From JBEKIK01 sp963838495 (GTDB lineage: Bacteria > Planctomycetota > Planctomycetia > Pirellulales > Thermoguttaceae): 64,000 bases of DNA. The stretch spans positions 62,001 to 126,000 of the forward strand of contig CAWIRC010000004.1 in assembly GCA_963838495.1 (NCBI GenBank), read 5' to 3'. Below the pieces are notes generated by a model, which was given only the letters and a program-made list of their open reading frames with translations, had not been told where the DNA came from and did not search any database. The position numbers and the translations under genes are program-made. This document shows positions 1 through 10,269 of the stretch, one piece after another; within the stretch, counting starts at the first letter, position 1, and each line of letters opens with the position of its first letter.

Positions 1-168
1 AATGTGAACAAACCGATCTGCTCCGGGATCAACGACTGCTATTCTGTTTTTGCCAATGGCGATATTTTCCGGGTGCCTGACCTGATAAATCTCGCCGTTG
101 GATAGCCGCAACTCGAACGGCTCAAACGGCTGCCGATTCAACCATTCTCGAACTGTGTCCGCATTCAT
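1..168 (-). CDS. Small hypothetical protein, C-terminus cut by window edge
   Basis: Reading the minus strand from an ATG at 168 gives 56 uninterrupted codons that run off the window edge. The protein starts MNADTVREWLNRQPFEPFEL and continues with a short basic/hydrophobic stretch ending in DRFVHI. It is visibly a paralogue of the small gene at 31439-31675 (QPFQPFVMHLADGR there, QPFEPFELRLSNGE here; then a V-H-x-E/P-N segment and a V-V-D-type strand). Function is unknown; the pattern looks like a small beta-rich fold. No membrane segment or signal peptide is seen. The stop codon is outside the window, so the full length is unknown, but the paralogue has 78 residues. Confidence 0.6.
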   Translation of the reverse strand, partial: MNADTVREWLNRQPFEPFELRLSNGEIYQVRHPENIAIGKNRIAVVDPGADRFVHI

Positions 169-234
169 TTCATTCGCCGTTCCGAAAGTTTTTTTATGTC
201 TTCCACTAAAAGCCTGTAACGCTATCTGAATTCA

Positions 235-270
235 GCCCTCACCCTAGCCCTCTCCCAGAGGGAGAGGGAA
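235..270. repeat. REP-like palindrome (CTCTCCC/GGGAGAG family)
   Basis: The element reads gccctcaccctagccctctc and then cagagggagaggga; the core CCTCTCCC/GGGAGAGG forms a hairpin. Related copies lie at 8621-8672, twice inside the GTPase gene (23561-23660) and three times inside the GH2 gene (55637-55800). Here it sits between two minus-strand genes. Confidence 0.7.
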
Positions 271-357
271 CTTTTAGGATAGGATCTAAAAGTAATTATA
301 CCATGGCCCCCAATATCTTCGACATGCGGAAATAAAAGATATTTTGCACTTTTTATT

Positions 358-2827
358 CTATCGCTCCGCGTCGGCGCGGATCATGCGCAGTGCGCAGACG
401 GCGGCGATTTCGTTGCCGCCGGTGGCCTGGAAACGGATCGTCGCATTTGTTTTGCCGGCGATTGTTTCAGGGGGAATTTTGTACTCCACATCGAAGAAAC
501 GGGCGTCTTGTTCGGGGGTGATCGGCTCGATGGTTTCCGCTCCCAACTTCTTATCATTTGCTAAAATATCGAACGTGCACAATTTTCGTTCGCCGCTGTT
601 GTAGGTGACGATCAGCGTCATGGGATGGTCTTGTTCCACGGGCACGTCGAAGGAGAACCATTTTGACCCGCGCCGGCCCGCACGGTCCATCGCCCGAACC
701 AGCTTGGCATCCTCGCCCTGGAAATTGAAATCGGTTTCCGGCTGCATTTCGCCGGGTTGAACAAGTGCCACGGTGGCTTCTTTTAGTTTGCGCTGTTTTT
801 CCTGTTCGGCGGCGTAGGCGTTGGATTTTTGCTCCCATTCCTGCGGCGTGAACAGGTCCCAATAAACGCCGTAGGCGTGGCGATGCAGGCGGTAAAAGGG
901 CATGAAATCGACATCCCTATCCCGGCCTACGCCGTCGGTGCGGAACTCGCCCGGCTTGTCGGCAATGGGTTTTAGCCAATCGGCCACGGGCTTATCGGCT
1001 GCGAGGAACACGGGCACAGTCGGTTGATTAGCTCCAGAAGTAGCGCTGCGCCTCGGCCTCTTCTACCGCCGCCGAATTGGGCCGTGCCCAGGTCGCCGGC
1101 CAGGACCAGCGGACCCCACATCAATGCAACTCGCCGCAGGTTGTCGGGCAGGGGCTCGAGACGCAGAGTTTTGGGTAATACCAAGGCGATCGTGTCGCCG
1201 TCTTTCCATAATCGCTTAATCTCGACGTAAGAGTCCGGCGGGGGCAGCTTGCCAATCGCTTCGCCATTAACCTTTACGCTGAAACCATCTCCGGCCCAAT
1301 ACGGGCGGCGCAAGCCAGGGTAAGTTGCCTTGGCGATTGCATGGAGAGTTTCAAGGTTGCCGTTTCGCCTTCGGGAAAGTCGGTATCCATCGCCAGATTC
1401 ACGCCCGCCGACTTCCATTGGGCGGTGGATGGAGCATAAATATTTACCCAAAGTTTGTCCCCCAATTCGTAGTACAGGCCGTAGCCGTGGAGGGCGTGGC
1501 TTTCCATGCCCGTTCCCACGCAGCAGGTGAATCCGCCGTCGAGCATGTTCCGCTCGTACTCGCGCTGGACGCCCTGGCCCACGGGGACCATGTAACAAGT
1601 CCAGCCGTCCGTCGGATCGATGGAGCCGAGGATGTGGTTGAACAGGGCCCGCTCGTGAAAATCGGCGTAGCGGATTTCCGGCCGGATAGAGAAGAGCGCC
1701 CGCGTCATTTTGAGCATGTTGTACACGTTGCAGGACTCGCAGGTGCGGCCCTCGATCATGTGGCTGAGCTTGTCGGGCCGGCCGAAGTATTCGTTGCGGC
1801 CGTGGCCTCCGGTGGCAAAGCTGTGATGCAGTGCCACACGGTCCCAGAAGAACATGGCTGCCCTGCCGTCCGTTTCGTTGCCCGAGTAAATGTATCGCAT
1901 CAACTCGCCGAGCATCTTGGGCACGAGCGTGTTGCCGTGTTTTCCGGCGAGGATGTCTTCGGCCCGGGCGAGCGGTACGACGATTGCCCGGTGCTCAAAT
2001 TTGCCGGAAAGCGTCAGCCAAAGCTTATCGCCGTTATCGGCGTAGAGGTCGGCCGCTACCTCGTTCATGCCGCCAAATTCAGTGCCCAGCATGCGTTGAA
2101 TCTGAGCGTCATTTAAGTTAGCCAATGTTGTCGCGGCCCAGGCGGCGAACTTGATTTCCACTTCCAGGGCCAGCGGATTGCCTGTGTAGCGATAGGCGTC
2201 CCTAAGCCCGGCGAAGATTTTGTGCTCGACGTACCAGGGCGACCACAGCCCGTTGAGATCAAAGCCGCCGGAGCGGATATCGCCATGTGCCATCTGGTTG
2301 AAAAGTATCTTGCCGTCGGTGCCCTTGTCGTCGGTAATGGCCCCAATGTAACCATCGCCCTGCTTGTCTTGAATTACCTTAAGCTGGTTGACGATGTAGT
2401 CGGCCCGATCTTTATATCGGGCATCGCCGGTGGCGGCGTACATCAGGCTCACGGCCGAAAGGTAATGGCCGCAGATATGTCCGGTGAGCTGCTTGCCGCG
2501 TCCGCCGTCCCAGCCGCCGTAACCCTCGGCCTCGGGCTCCAGGCCTGCGCGCTTGCGCAAGAAGGCCAACATGCGGTCGGGATTCAGGTCGAGCAGGTAC
2601 TTGGCGTCCAAATCCTGGGCATTTTTGAGCGGCTCGCCTGTTAGACGCACATCGGACAACGGCAACGGTTTGGCTGCATAGGGAATGACATTTTGAATTG
2701 GTTTTAAGGGTGTTGTCGCACTGAGCGACGATCCTGGGATGTCCTGGGCAAGTCCGCCCTTATCCGCGTTCAAGATGATCAGGCTGGCAAGAACAAGATA
2801 TTCAACAAAAGTTGAACAAGTTTTCAT
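358..2827 (-). CDS. GH127/DUF1680-like glycoside hydrolase, interrupted by two frameshifts
   Basis: Three overlapping segments in different frames make one protein of about 800 residues: 2827-1274, then about 1320-1015, then about 1017-358. The first has an N-terminal hydrophobic leader and the alpha/alpha-barrel pattern of DUF1680 (beta-L-arabinofuranosidase GH127): GHICGHYLSA, a helix with YKDRADYIV, ESCNVYNMLKMTR and the Cys-rich GGFTCCVGTGME. The CESCN and CC cysteines match those that bind zinc near the nucleophile in GH127. The second segment holds the beta-sandwich (RRPYWAGDGFSVKVNG, WGPLVLAGD); the third ends it (FYRLHRHAYGVYWDLFT). The first break looks like a missing T in a TTT run (GGCTTGCGCC), so a consensus error is as likely as a true pseudogene. 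Likely role: removal of arabinose side chains from plant or algal polysaccharide, outside the cytoplasm. Confidence 0.8.
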
Positions 2828-2923
2828 GTGAAACTCATTTCGAAAACAATCAAGGTTTGGTTTTTTAGACCAGTAAATCGCAGAATAAGATTACCTTGAT
2901 TATAAGGCCAAGATCAACACCCA

Positions 2924-4192
2924 TCAATCTTTCAACTTGAAAAGCTTGACCAGGGCCTCTAGGAGCATGCGCGGCACGCCGCGGCTGGATTCGTCGCGGA
3001 GCGATTCCAGCGGCGGGTGTAAAAGCTTGTTGACCAGCCGATTGAACGATTGGCGGATTTCGTCCCGGGCGCGGTCGTCCAAGTCGGGCAATTTGTCCAT
3101 CAGGCGCGCAAGTTCGTCCTCCATCGGCCTTTGCCAGCCGCGGCGGAGCTGTGCGATCACCGGAGCGACCGCGCGGTGGCGCCATTGAGCCATGAACGAG
3201 ACGGTTTCCTGGTCGATAATCCGCAAGGCATGGGGCAATTCCTTGTTGCGCAGCGTCTTATTTCGCCGGCAGGCCTCCTGCAAATCGTCGATTGAATACA
3301 GGTAAACGTCCGGGCACAGGCCGATGTCCGGCTCGAAATCGCGGGGTACGCCCAAATCGAGAATAAAAAGCGGCCGGCCAAAACGCGCCCGCTCTATCCG
3401 CCCAAAATCGGCCAATTTCACAATCGGTTGCTCGGACCCCGTCGTGCTGACGATCAAGTCGGCTGTGGCCAGCGCCTCGTGAAGCTGATCCCAGGCAACG
3501 GCCCTTCCGTGCCAGAGCGGGGCCAGTTCGCTCGCCCGCTCGTAACTGCGATTCACCACGGTGATTTGATGCGCACCCTCTTCGCGCAGGTAGCGGAGGG
3601 TTTCGGCGGCCATTTCGCCGGCGCCAATTACGACCACGTGCTTGTCGTCGAAGCGCTCGAAGATTTGCCGGCCGAAATCGGCCACGGCCACGCTGGGCAC
3701 GCTTACCCGGCGCTGGTGCAGGGCCGTTTCGCTGGCCACGCGCCGCGCCACGCGCAACGCCGCCTGAAACATCGTGTGCAGCATGGGCCCGGCGCTTTCC
3801 TCAAGCACGGCCGCCTGGTAGGCCTCTTTCACCTGCCCGAGTATTTGCGGTTCGCCCACCACCATGCTGTCCAGGCTGGAAGCCACGTTGAACAAATGCC
3901 GCACCGCTGCCTCGTCGGCATGCAGATACAGGTATTGGATTATCGGCCCGGCGTCAAGGCCGTGAAACTCGGCCAGAAACGAGGCCGCCTGTTCCAGCGA
4001 CGGTTCCGCGTTAGCTTCGCCGGCCGAGTAAATTTCCACTCGATTGCAGGTTGAAAGCAGCACGGCCTCGGTCCGCGGGAAAACGCGGCGCCAGCGGTCC
4101 AGGGCCTCGCGGGTTTGGGCCGGACTGAAGGCCAGCTTCTCCCGCATTTCGATGGCCGTATTGTGATGGCTGCAGCCGACGACCTGGAGCAT
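2924..4192 (-). CDS. hemA: Glutamyl-tRNA reductase
   Basis: A complete 422-residue protein. It makes glutamate-1-semialdehyde from glutamyl-tRNA, the first committed step of C5-pathway tetrapyrrole synthesis, using NADPH. The catalytic Cys49 sits in STCNRVEIY near the N-terminus; the substrate-binding segment GEPQILGQVKEAY and the nucleotide-binding VVIGAGEMAAETLRYL follow, and the C-terminal dimerisation helix carries REIRQSFNRLVNKLLH (family pattern). Length is normal. The gene follows a HemX/CcsA-like membrane protein on the same strand, a common hemA pairing. Its start codon abuts an array of TTNNCAG heptamers (4191-4232) that fills part of the leader and may disturb the ribosome site; no strong Shine-Dalgarno is visible. 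Confidence 0.97.
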   Translation of the reverse strand: MLQVVGCSHHNTAIEMREKLAFSPAQTREALDRWRRVFPRTEAVLLSTCNRVEIYSAGEANAEPSLEQAASFLAEFHGLDAGPIIQYLYLHADEAAVRHLFNVASSLDSMVVGEPQILGQVKEAYQAAVLEESAGPMLHTMFQAALRVARRVASETALHQRRVSVPSVAVADFGRQIFERFDDKHVVVIGAGEMAAETLRYLREEGAHQITVVNRSYERASELAPLWHGRAVAWDQLHEALATADLIVSTTGSEQPIVKLADFGRIERARFGRPLFILDLGVPRDFEPDIGLCPDVYLYSIDDLQEACRRNKTLRNKELPHALRIIDQETVSFMAQWRHRAVAPVIAQLRRGWQRPMEDELARLMDKLPDLDDRARDEIRQSFNRLVNKLLHPPLESLRDESSRGVPRMLLEALVKLFKLKD

Positions 4193-4232
4193 GACAGTTT
4201 TCAGTTAACAGTTATCAGTTCACAGTTCACAG
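4191..4232. repeat. Heptamer array A, TTNNCAG unit
   Basis: Units in phase: atgacag, ttttcag, ttaacag, ttatcag, ttcacag, ttcacag. The first unit includes the hemA start codon (read on the minus strand). It shares its unit with array B at 6254-6295. Confidence 0.8.
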
Positions 4233-4275
4233 ATTCTATCGCGAAACCGCAATCGGTTTCGTCCGAGTCCGTCTC

Positions 4276-5184
4276 TTATCTATCGTTCCTAATCTCTCGT
4301 CCTTTTTCCCCACGGTCCTGCTCTTGCACATTTGGCCTTTCAATGTCTCGCCTGCCGCCGTGCCGGGTTTCCAGCGACATTCCCACGGCCAGCGCGGCCA
4401 CGAGAAACACGAAACTGATGATGGTCAGGTAAACCACCTTTCGTCCTTGCCGGGCGGGCCTGTAAAGTTGGCTTATCACAACGGCCGCCGAAAGCCAGAA
4501 AAAAATCGCCAGTGTGCTAATCACCAGGGGATCATATAAAGGGAGGCGGTCCTGCTTCGGCCGATGATCGATGGAATTGAGAACCATGCCTCCCAAAACG
4601 CCGATCCCCAGCATAATCAGGGCAATGATTGTCGCCCGCTGATTGATCCACTGGAGCCATTCCAGGCTGGGCAGGCGCAGGCCTCGGTCCACGGGCAGTT
4701 TGCGCTTTAAGCGCCGCGTCTGCCAAAGATACATTACCCCGGCGGCGAATCCGACGAGCATCGACACCACCGTCGCGGCCAGCGCCGCCCCATGGATTGC
4801 GCCCCAAACCTTCGAGGCCGGTTCGCGGGCAAAAGGCGCGGGAGAAGCCGCAAATGCCGCTATCGCAATAAGCCCCAGCACTATGGGCAGGAGAAAAAGG
4901 CCGATCGAAGTCCGGGGGTGAAAACCGAGCAGGTACAGATACACGACCATCAAAGCCCAGGCAGCCACCAGGTACCAATCCTGCCAGCTCGAAAGCGGCA
5001 CGCCCGTGGTGTTCACTGCGCGGTAATACAGGTACACCGTGTGGGCGAAGAGCCCGGCCCCCGCCCAAGCCAGCATGAACGCTCCGCGAATCCCGCTGCG
5101 AAACAACAGTCGCGAGAGCTCCATAACCAGCACAATGGCGTAACTGGCGGCGAAACAAATTATGCCCACGCGGGATAGATCCAT
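4276..5184 (-). CDS. HemX/CcsA-like cytochrome c assembly membrane protein
   Basis: A 302-residue polytopic membrane protein with about eight hydrophobic segments (for example AFMLAWAGAGLFAHTVYLYY, LVAAWALMVVYLYLLGF, AALAATVVSMLVGFAAGVMY, VISTLAIFFWLSAAVVISQL). Conserved His residues occur in the loops (WGAIHGAA, NSIDHRP), consistent with the haem-handling CcsA/CcmC/HemX superfamily. In many bacteria a HemX-type protein lies just upstream of hemA and tunes glutamyl-tRNA reductase level, while CcsA proper works in cytochrome c maturation; the gene pair here favours the HemX reading. The last 30 residues are charged and poorly conserved in look. The start lies 6 nt from the stop of the upstream sigma-54 activator, so the two are probably co-transcribed. 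Confidence 0.8.
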   Translation of the reverse strand: MDLSRVGIICFAASYAIVLVMELSRLLFRSGIRGAFMLAWAGAGLFAHTVYLYYRAVNTTGVPLSSWQDWYLVAAWALMVVYLYLLGFHPRTSIGLFLLPIVLGLIAIAAFAASPAPFAREPASKVWGAIHGAALAATVVSMLVGFAAGVMYLWQTRRLKRKLPVDRGLRLPSLEWLQWINQRATIIALIMLGIGVLGGMVLNSIDHRPKQDRLPLYDPLVISTLAIFFWLSAAVVISQLYRPARQGRKVVYLTIISFVFLVAALAVGMSLETRHGGRRDIERPNVQEQDRGEKGREIRNDR

Positions 5185-5190
5185 GACGAA

Positions 5191-6250
5191 CTATTTTTCC
5201 AACTTATATTGGCTGACTTTTTTCCGCAGGGTGTTGCGGTTTATGCCCAGGCGGTCGGCGGCCTTGGTTTGGACATTTTCGCAATCGGCCATGACCTGGG
5301 CGATGAGTTCCCGCTCCACGCGGTTGACGATCGCGGCATGGAGATTATCGGCGTTCGGGCCGCCGGATGAAATGCCCTGCTCGATCAGCTCCGCGGCCAA
5401 GGTGGCCATGTCGGCAGTGCGCAGGCGTCCGATGCGCCGCGGTTTCTGGCCCAGTACGGCCTCGGGCAGAAGATCGACGGTCAATTCGTCGCCCGGGGCC
5501 AAAACCACCGCCCGTTCCACGTAGTTTTGCAGTTCGCGGACGTTGCCGGGCCAGTCGTAATTAACCAGGGCTTCCATGGCCCTCGGTTCCACGTGAGGCA
5601 CGTGCCGCAGGTTCCGCTCGTTGTAGATTTTCAAAAAATGACCCACAGAGAAGCGGGATGTCTTCGCGGCGTTCGCGCAGCGGCGGCAAATAGATGGTCA
5701 CCACGTTGAGCCGGTAATAAAGGTCCTCGCGGAACCGCCCGGCATCGATCTCTTCCAGCAAATCGCGGTTGCTGGCCGCTATGACGCGCGTATCGACGCG
5801 GATGGTTTGCGTGTCGCCCACGCGCTCGAACTCGTATTCCTGCAATACGCGGAGCAGTTTCACCTGGAGCTTGGGCGTAGTGGAGTTGATTTCATCCAAA
5901 AAAACCGTGCCCGTATGTGCGGCTTCGAAGCGTCCGGTGCGGTTGTCGATCGCCCCTGTAAACGCCCCGCGGACGTGGCCGAAAAGCTCGGACTCTAAAA
6001 GATTTTCCGCCAATGCCCCGCAGTTCACGCGCACGAACGGGCCGCTGCCCCGCGGACTGAGCCGGTGAATGGCCTTGGCGATCAATTCCTTGCCCGTGCC
6101 CGTCTCGCCCAAGAGCAACACGGATGCGTTGGATTGGGCCACTTGCCGGGTGAGTTGATATACCTTCTGCATTGCCGGCCCGGAGCCGATCAGCCCGGGT
6201 ATCGGCGGTCCCGTATCGCTGGCGTCGAATGAAGGCAATATGCGGCTCAT
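5191..6250 (-). CDS. Sigma-54 activator (AAA+ plus Fis-type HTH), one frameshift
   Basis: Two frames join near 5650. The N-terminal part starts almost directly with the AAA+ domain: Walker A GETGTGKE, the sigma-54 contact loop GAFTGA, Walker B GTVFLDEI and an arginine-finger region REDLYYRLNV. The C-terminal part has the WPGNVRELQNYVERAVVL segment and a Fis-type helix-turn-helix (AADRLGINRNTLRKKVSQY). There is no receiver or GAF sensor domain. The break is one extra T in CTTCTCTGTGGG; removing it restores the family reading LL-VGHFLK. The gene precedes the HemX-like gene and hemA, so it may control their operon or simply be carried with it. Input to such single-domain activators usually comes through a partner protein; none is obvious nearby. 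Confidence 0.88.
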
Positions 6251-6253
6251 GCG

Positions 6254-6295
6254 TTATCAGTTATCAGTTTTCATTTATCAGTTATCGGTTTTCAG
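6254..6295. repeat. Heptamer array B, TTATCAG unit
   Basis: Six units in phase: ttatcag, ttatcag, ttttcat, ttatcag, ttatcgg, ttttcag. It overlaps the last codons and stop of the HEAT-repeat gene (stop at 6282-6284) and ends 4 nt before the sigma-54 activator start codon. Confidence 0.85.
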
Positions 6296-8551
6296 TTTTT
6301 GCAGGGGCTTCCAAACAATCCAGGATAAATCCCAGGATTTTTTGAGAGGCCGCATCCTGATCCTTGGCTTCATTATATTGCTGATACTGTTTTTTTATTT
6401 CTTCGGTGTTTAAAAGTATGCCGTGGGCTTGCAGGTTTTGACGGAATGCCGACGCCGCCGCCTGGCGAATCTCCAAAGGCTGTGCAATTTGGCCGGCCGT
6501 CGCGACCAATGCTCGTTGCGCTTCGGGGGAGTTGATTACCGAAAGCACGGCAATCGCTTTTTCACTAAGCGAAGGCGTATCAAGCGCGGTCAAAACGAGC
6601 CGTTCGGCCTGGTGCATATCGTACAATTTTCCCGAATCGCGCCCTAATTCGGCCAGCAATTCCAAGGCCTCGCCGGCTTGGCACTGGCGCTCGTCGAAGC
6701 CCACAAATTCCTCCGGCCTTAGCTCGGCCAATTGCTGCAACTGCCAGGCAACCGAGGCGTCTTCGTGCGGCCTGGCAAAGGCCCTTGCCAGGGGATCGCC
6801 TTCCACGACGTGTTCCGCCCTTTCGGCAAAACCCTCCCGGGCGATAAGTCCCACGCGCAGATCGGCGCTGCGGGCGTCGTGGCGGAGTTGCTGTAAAAGA
6901 AGGTTCACCGGCGGCTGATCGATGCCCGCGTCGAACGAGCGCCAGTTCGTAATCCGGGCATGAAACCGCCATCCGCATGGCGTCACGGCCGTTTACGGCA
7001 GTATCGGATTGATAACCGGCGGCAGTCAATGCCGGCACCATTTTGCGAAGATCTTCCACGTTGGCGCCGGCCAGAAGTGCGCGGTGCATGCCGGAGGACG
7101 AGGCGAAAAATCCCAGCGTTTGCAGCATGTAACTCGATCCCGCAAAGGGCCGCTTCGGCTTAAGCGCCGCGATTGCCCGGGCCGCCGAAATCCGCAATCG
7201 CCGGTCTGGATTTTGCAGGGCCAAGGCCAGCGGGCCGGGTTTTGCGCCGCCGTAAAGCAACTCTTCCGCATTGCCGATCCGGCCCAAAATTTGCGCAGCC
7301 GCGGTAGCCGCAGCCGGATGACCCTCGGCCAACGCGTAACCCATCGCCGCTTCAATCGCCTTGGGGCCCAGTTTTTTCGCTTCAATCACCGCGGCATCGT
7401 TGTCGTCGAGCCGGTTCGGCAGGCCTGTTCGATATGCCGCCTCCTCGAGCATGGCCGCTATATACAATTGCTCGGCCTGGGCGTTTTCAGGGGCGATCTG
7501 AAAGGCATATCGGCTAAGCCGGGCGGCCAAGGCCCTAGCGGCACCGCCCGCCGGGATCCGCTCGGACGCGCATCGCCGCCGCTCTCCGTCCCAACGCCAC
7601 ACCTCGGCTTTGTCATCTATCACGCCGGGCAAAATCTGCCGGCGATCGAAATATTTTTTTGCATTCTCGGTCAGCAAACGCACCGCCTGATCCTTGGTGG
7701 GCAACGCCCCGCCCAACTTCCTCAGGGCGGCGCCGGCCGCGGCACGCACCCTGGGATCGCCATTTTGCGAAAAATACGGCTGAAACAAATACAATTGCAG
7801 GGCCGGATCCTTCATCGCGCCCAATATCCCGATGGCCTGAATCTCCAGTTCCGCATCGGCCTGATCTATAACCGCCGACAACGCCTCCGCGGCCTGGCGA
7901 CCCATCGCCGCCAAGGCGGTGCGAATGGAAAGATGTTCGGCGGCCCGGGCAGGATCGGCCAAGGCCTCGATCATCGCAGCAACGGCCGCGCCGCGGGCTT
8001 CCATCAAACCGGCGAACGCCTCGCTCCGTTTTTCGGCTGAAGGATCTTGCAGTTGTTTTATCAGTTGGCCGATATGTTGGGGATTCTGAAGCGCGGCGTT
8101 TTGGGCAGCCAATATCGCATCGGCCAATTGCTGCGATTGGGGATGAAGATCGACGGGCACTGAGTTGAATAAAGGTTTCCGTCCCAAACTCTTCAGCCAA
8201 TTTCGCCAACACCGCGGAATCGAGTTTGGCGTCGATTACCTTTTGCAAAAACCGCTTTGCCAAATCGGGCTGCTTCAGATCGGAAAGAATCTTGGCCGCC
8301 CGAATGCACTCGCCCGGCGTGGAAGGTTTTGTCTCCAATATCGCGGCCGCCGCCGGATCATCCGGCATTGCCGGTTCTTGTTCGGATTTATCCGCGGCCA
8401 CGTCATTTGCCTTGTTTTTTGCCTGGGCCGAATCTTGGGGTTTGGCGTCGGGCGGCTTGGGATTGGGCGACTGGGCTTGTGAAAAAACGCCCGGCGACGC
8501 CGCAAGCAATATGACAATTAATACAATTACGAATCGATTTTGTGCAATCAT
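6282..8551 (-). CDS. Secreted HEAT-repeat protein, two frameshifts
   Basis: About 755 residues when joined across breaks near 8180 (within a GGG run) and near 6965. The chosen start gives a signal peptide (MIAQNRFVIVLIVILLAASP) followed by a Pro/Ala/Lys-rich linker. The body is alpha-helical repeats of HEAT/Armadillo type: helix pairs such as AEKRSEAFAGLMEARGAAVA, ADAELEIQAIGILGAMKDPA, DPRVRAAAGAALRKLGG, NPDRRLRISAARAIAALKP and SPEAQRALVATAGQIAQP. Such proteins are abundant in planctomycetes and act as extracytoplasmic scaffolds; no enzymatic motif is seen. Frame continuity on both sides of each break argues for indels rather than decay. The stop lies inside heptamer array B, 32 nt from the next start, suggesting read-through transcription into the sigma-54 activator. 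Confidence 0.75.
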
Positions 8552-8620
8552 GTCATAAACACCGGGCACAAATGCCCGGGCTAAACGCCAATTAATTCTT
8601 ATCTGGACTTTTACAAATTT

Positions 8621-8672
8621 CTCCCCTCTCCCTTTGGGAGAGGCACCCAAAGGGTACCCGGGGGTGAGGGCC
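8621..8672. repeat. REP-like element (CTCTCCCTTTGGGAGAG)
   Basis: Hairpin core CCTCTCCCTTTGGGAGAGG followed by cacccaaagggtacccgggg and tgagggcc. It lies between the argH stop and the HEAT gene start. The same longer arrangement (hairpin, ACCC..GGGTACCCGGGGGTGAGG) is found inside the GH2 and GTPase coding regions. Confidence 0.8.
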
Positions 8673-8698
8673 TAGTGAAGTTGTATAAACGTGTCTCA

Positions 8699-10081
8699 TT
8701 ACGAAATCCCGAGGTTATCTTTCCAACGTTGAACTTGTTCCGCGACAAGTCCCGGGTTCGTCGAACCGCTGCTTGCCATGGCCGCTACGGCCTTTTCCAC
8801 GCCAAGAACCCCGTACACGCTTTTATCCAATTTAGGATCGGCCGCTTGAAATTCGCTAAGCGGTAAATCCGAGAGGCTTACACCGCGCTCCATGGCACGG
8901 GCTACCAATCCACCCACCAATTTGTGTGCTGTGCGCTGGGCAATGCCGCGGCAAATCAGATATTCCATCAAGGCCGTGGCATCTAGATATCCCCGATCCA
9001 AACTTTCGGCTATCGCGGCCCGGTTCAATTCCGCCCCTTCAATTAGCGGCGACGCCAGCGACAATGAAGCATGGACCGTATCAAAGGCGTCAAACAACGG
9101 CGGCTTGTCCTCCTGCAAATCGCGGTTGTAGCCTAAGGGTAGACCCTTTATCAGCACCAATAGCGTCTGCAAATCGCCGACCACCCGGGCGGTTTTGCCG
9201 CGGATCAATTCCAAAACGTCCGGATTGATCTTCTGCGGCATGATCGACGAACCGGTGCAAAACGCCTGCGGCAGTTTCAGAAAATCGAATTCCACGGTGG
9301 ACCAAATGATCCACTCTTCGGCCCAAGCGCTCAGATGCCCGGCGATAAGCGCCAAGTCGAATACGAATTCCAGCACGAAATCGCGATCGCTCGAGGCGTC
9401 CAGGCTGTTGTTGGCCACGGCGTCAAAACCCAATAGCCGGGCAACTTCTTCCCGATCAATGGGTAAACTGGTGCCGGCCAGGGCGGCAGTGCCCAAGGTG
9501 AGGATATTTACACGTTTCCGGCAATCGGCCAGTCGCTGCCGATCGCGCTCGAATTTTTCGCAATATGCCAGCCAATAATGCGCGGCCAGAACCGGCTGCG
9601 CCCGGCGCATATGGGTATAGCCCGGCAGAATTATCCCCGTATCCCGATCGCAACGCCCGAGGAAGGCCTTTTGGACGTCGATCAGGCACTGGTCTATCTT
9701 GCCTATCGCCTCCCGCACCCAAAGTCTCAGATCGGTGGAAACCTGGTCGTTCCGGCTGCGAGCAGTATGCAGTTTTCGGCCCGCGTCGCCCAGCCGGTCA
9801 ATCAACGCCCGCTCAATGTGCAGATGGATGTCTTCCAGTTCGCTGCGGAAGGGGAATTTGCCTTGCTCAATTTCCGTGCGAATTTGCTCCAATGCCTGCC
9901 TAATTTGTTGGCACTCGTCTGGGCTCAGCAGCCCGACTTTGGCAAGCATTTGAGCGTGTGCAATAGACGCGGATATATCATGGGCATACAATCGACGGTC
10001 AAAGCTCACGCTTTCAGTAAACTGCTCGACCCGGCGATCCGTCGCCTCGCTAAAAACTCCACTCCATGCCTTGTCAGCCAC
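8699..10081 (-). CDS. argH: Argininosuccinate lyase
   Basis: Complete, 460 residues, the usual length. It splits argininosuccinate into arginine and fumarate, the last step of arginine synthesis, in the cytoplasm as a homotetramer. Family marks: HTARSRNDQVSTD near 105-117, the catalytic His157 in GYTHMRRAQP, and the superfamily signature GSSIMPQKINPD at 277-288 with the catalytic Ser. The N-terminus KAWSGVF is a typical argH start (W-G-G/S-R/V-F). No other arginine gene is adjacent. Transcription appears to be monocistronic: the next upstream gene (aroH) is nearly 190 nt away. Confidence 0.97.
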   Translation of the reverse strand: MADKAWSGVFSEATDRRVEQFTESVSFDRRLYAHDISASIAHAQMLAKVGLLSPDECQQIRQALEQIRTEIEQGKFPFRSELEDIHLHIERALIDRLGDAGRKLHTARSRNDQVSTDLRLWVREAIGKIDQCLIDVQKAFLGRCDRDTGIILPGYTHMRRAQPVLAAHYWLAYCEKFERDRQRLADCRKRVNILTLGTAALAGTSLPIDREEVARLLGFDAVANNSLDASSDRDFVLEFVFDLALIAGHLSAWAEEWIIWSTVEFDFLKLPQAFCTGSSIMPQKINPDVLELIRGKTARVVGDLQTLLVLIKGLPLGYNRDLQEDKPPLFDAFDTVHASLSLASPLIEGAELNRAAIAESLDRGYLDATALMEYLICRGIAQRTAHKLVGGLVARAMERGVSLSDLPLSEFQAADPKLDKSVYGVLGVEKAVAAMASSGSTNPGLVAEQVQRWKDNLGIS

Positions 10082-10269
10082 TATAATTTTTCCGTTAATA
10101 AGTATAATCTAAATACAAAATCCCCAACGCATTTACTGTAAATAAGTTAGATCAGCTTGTCAACGAGGGCAAATACCGGAGCGGGCCAAGGGTATAGGAC
10201 TAGAATTATGGTGTGATTACTCCTATTCACTGCCCGCTCTGATACTCTACCCTAATTCAACTTGCCCCG

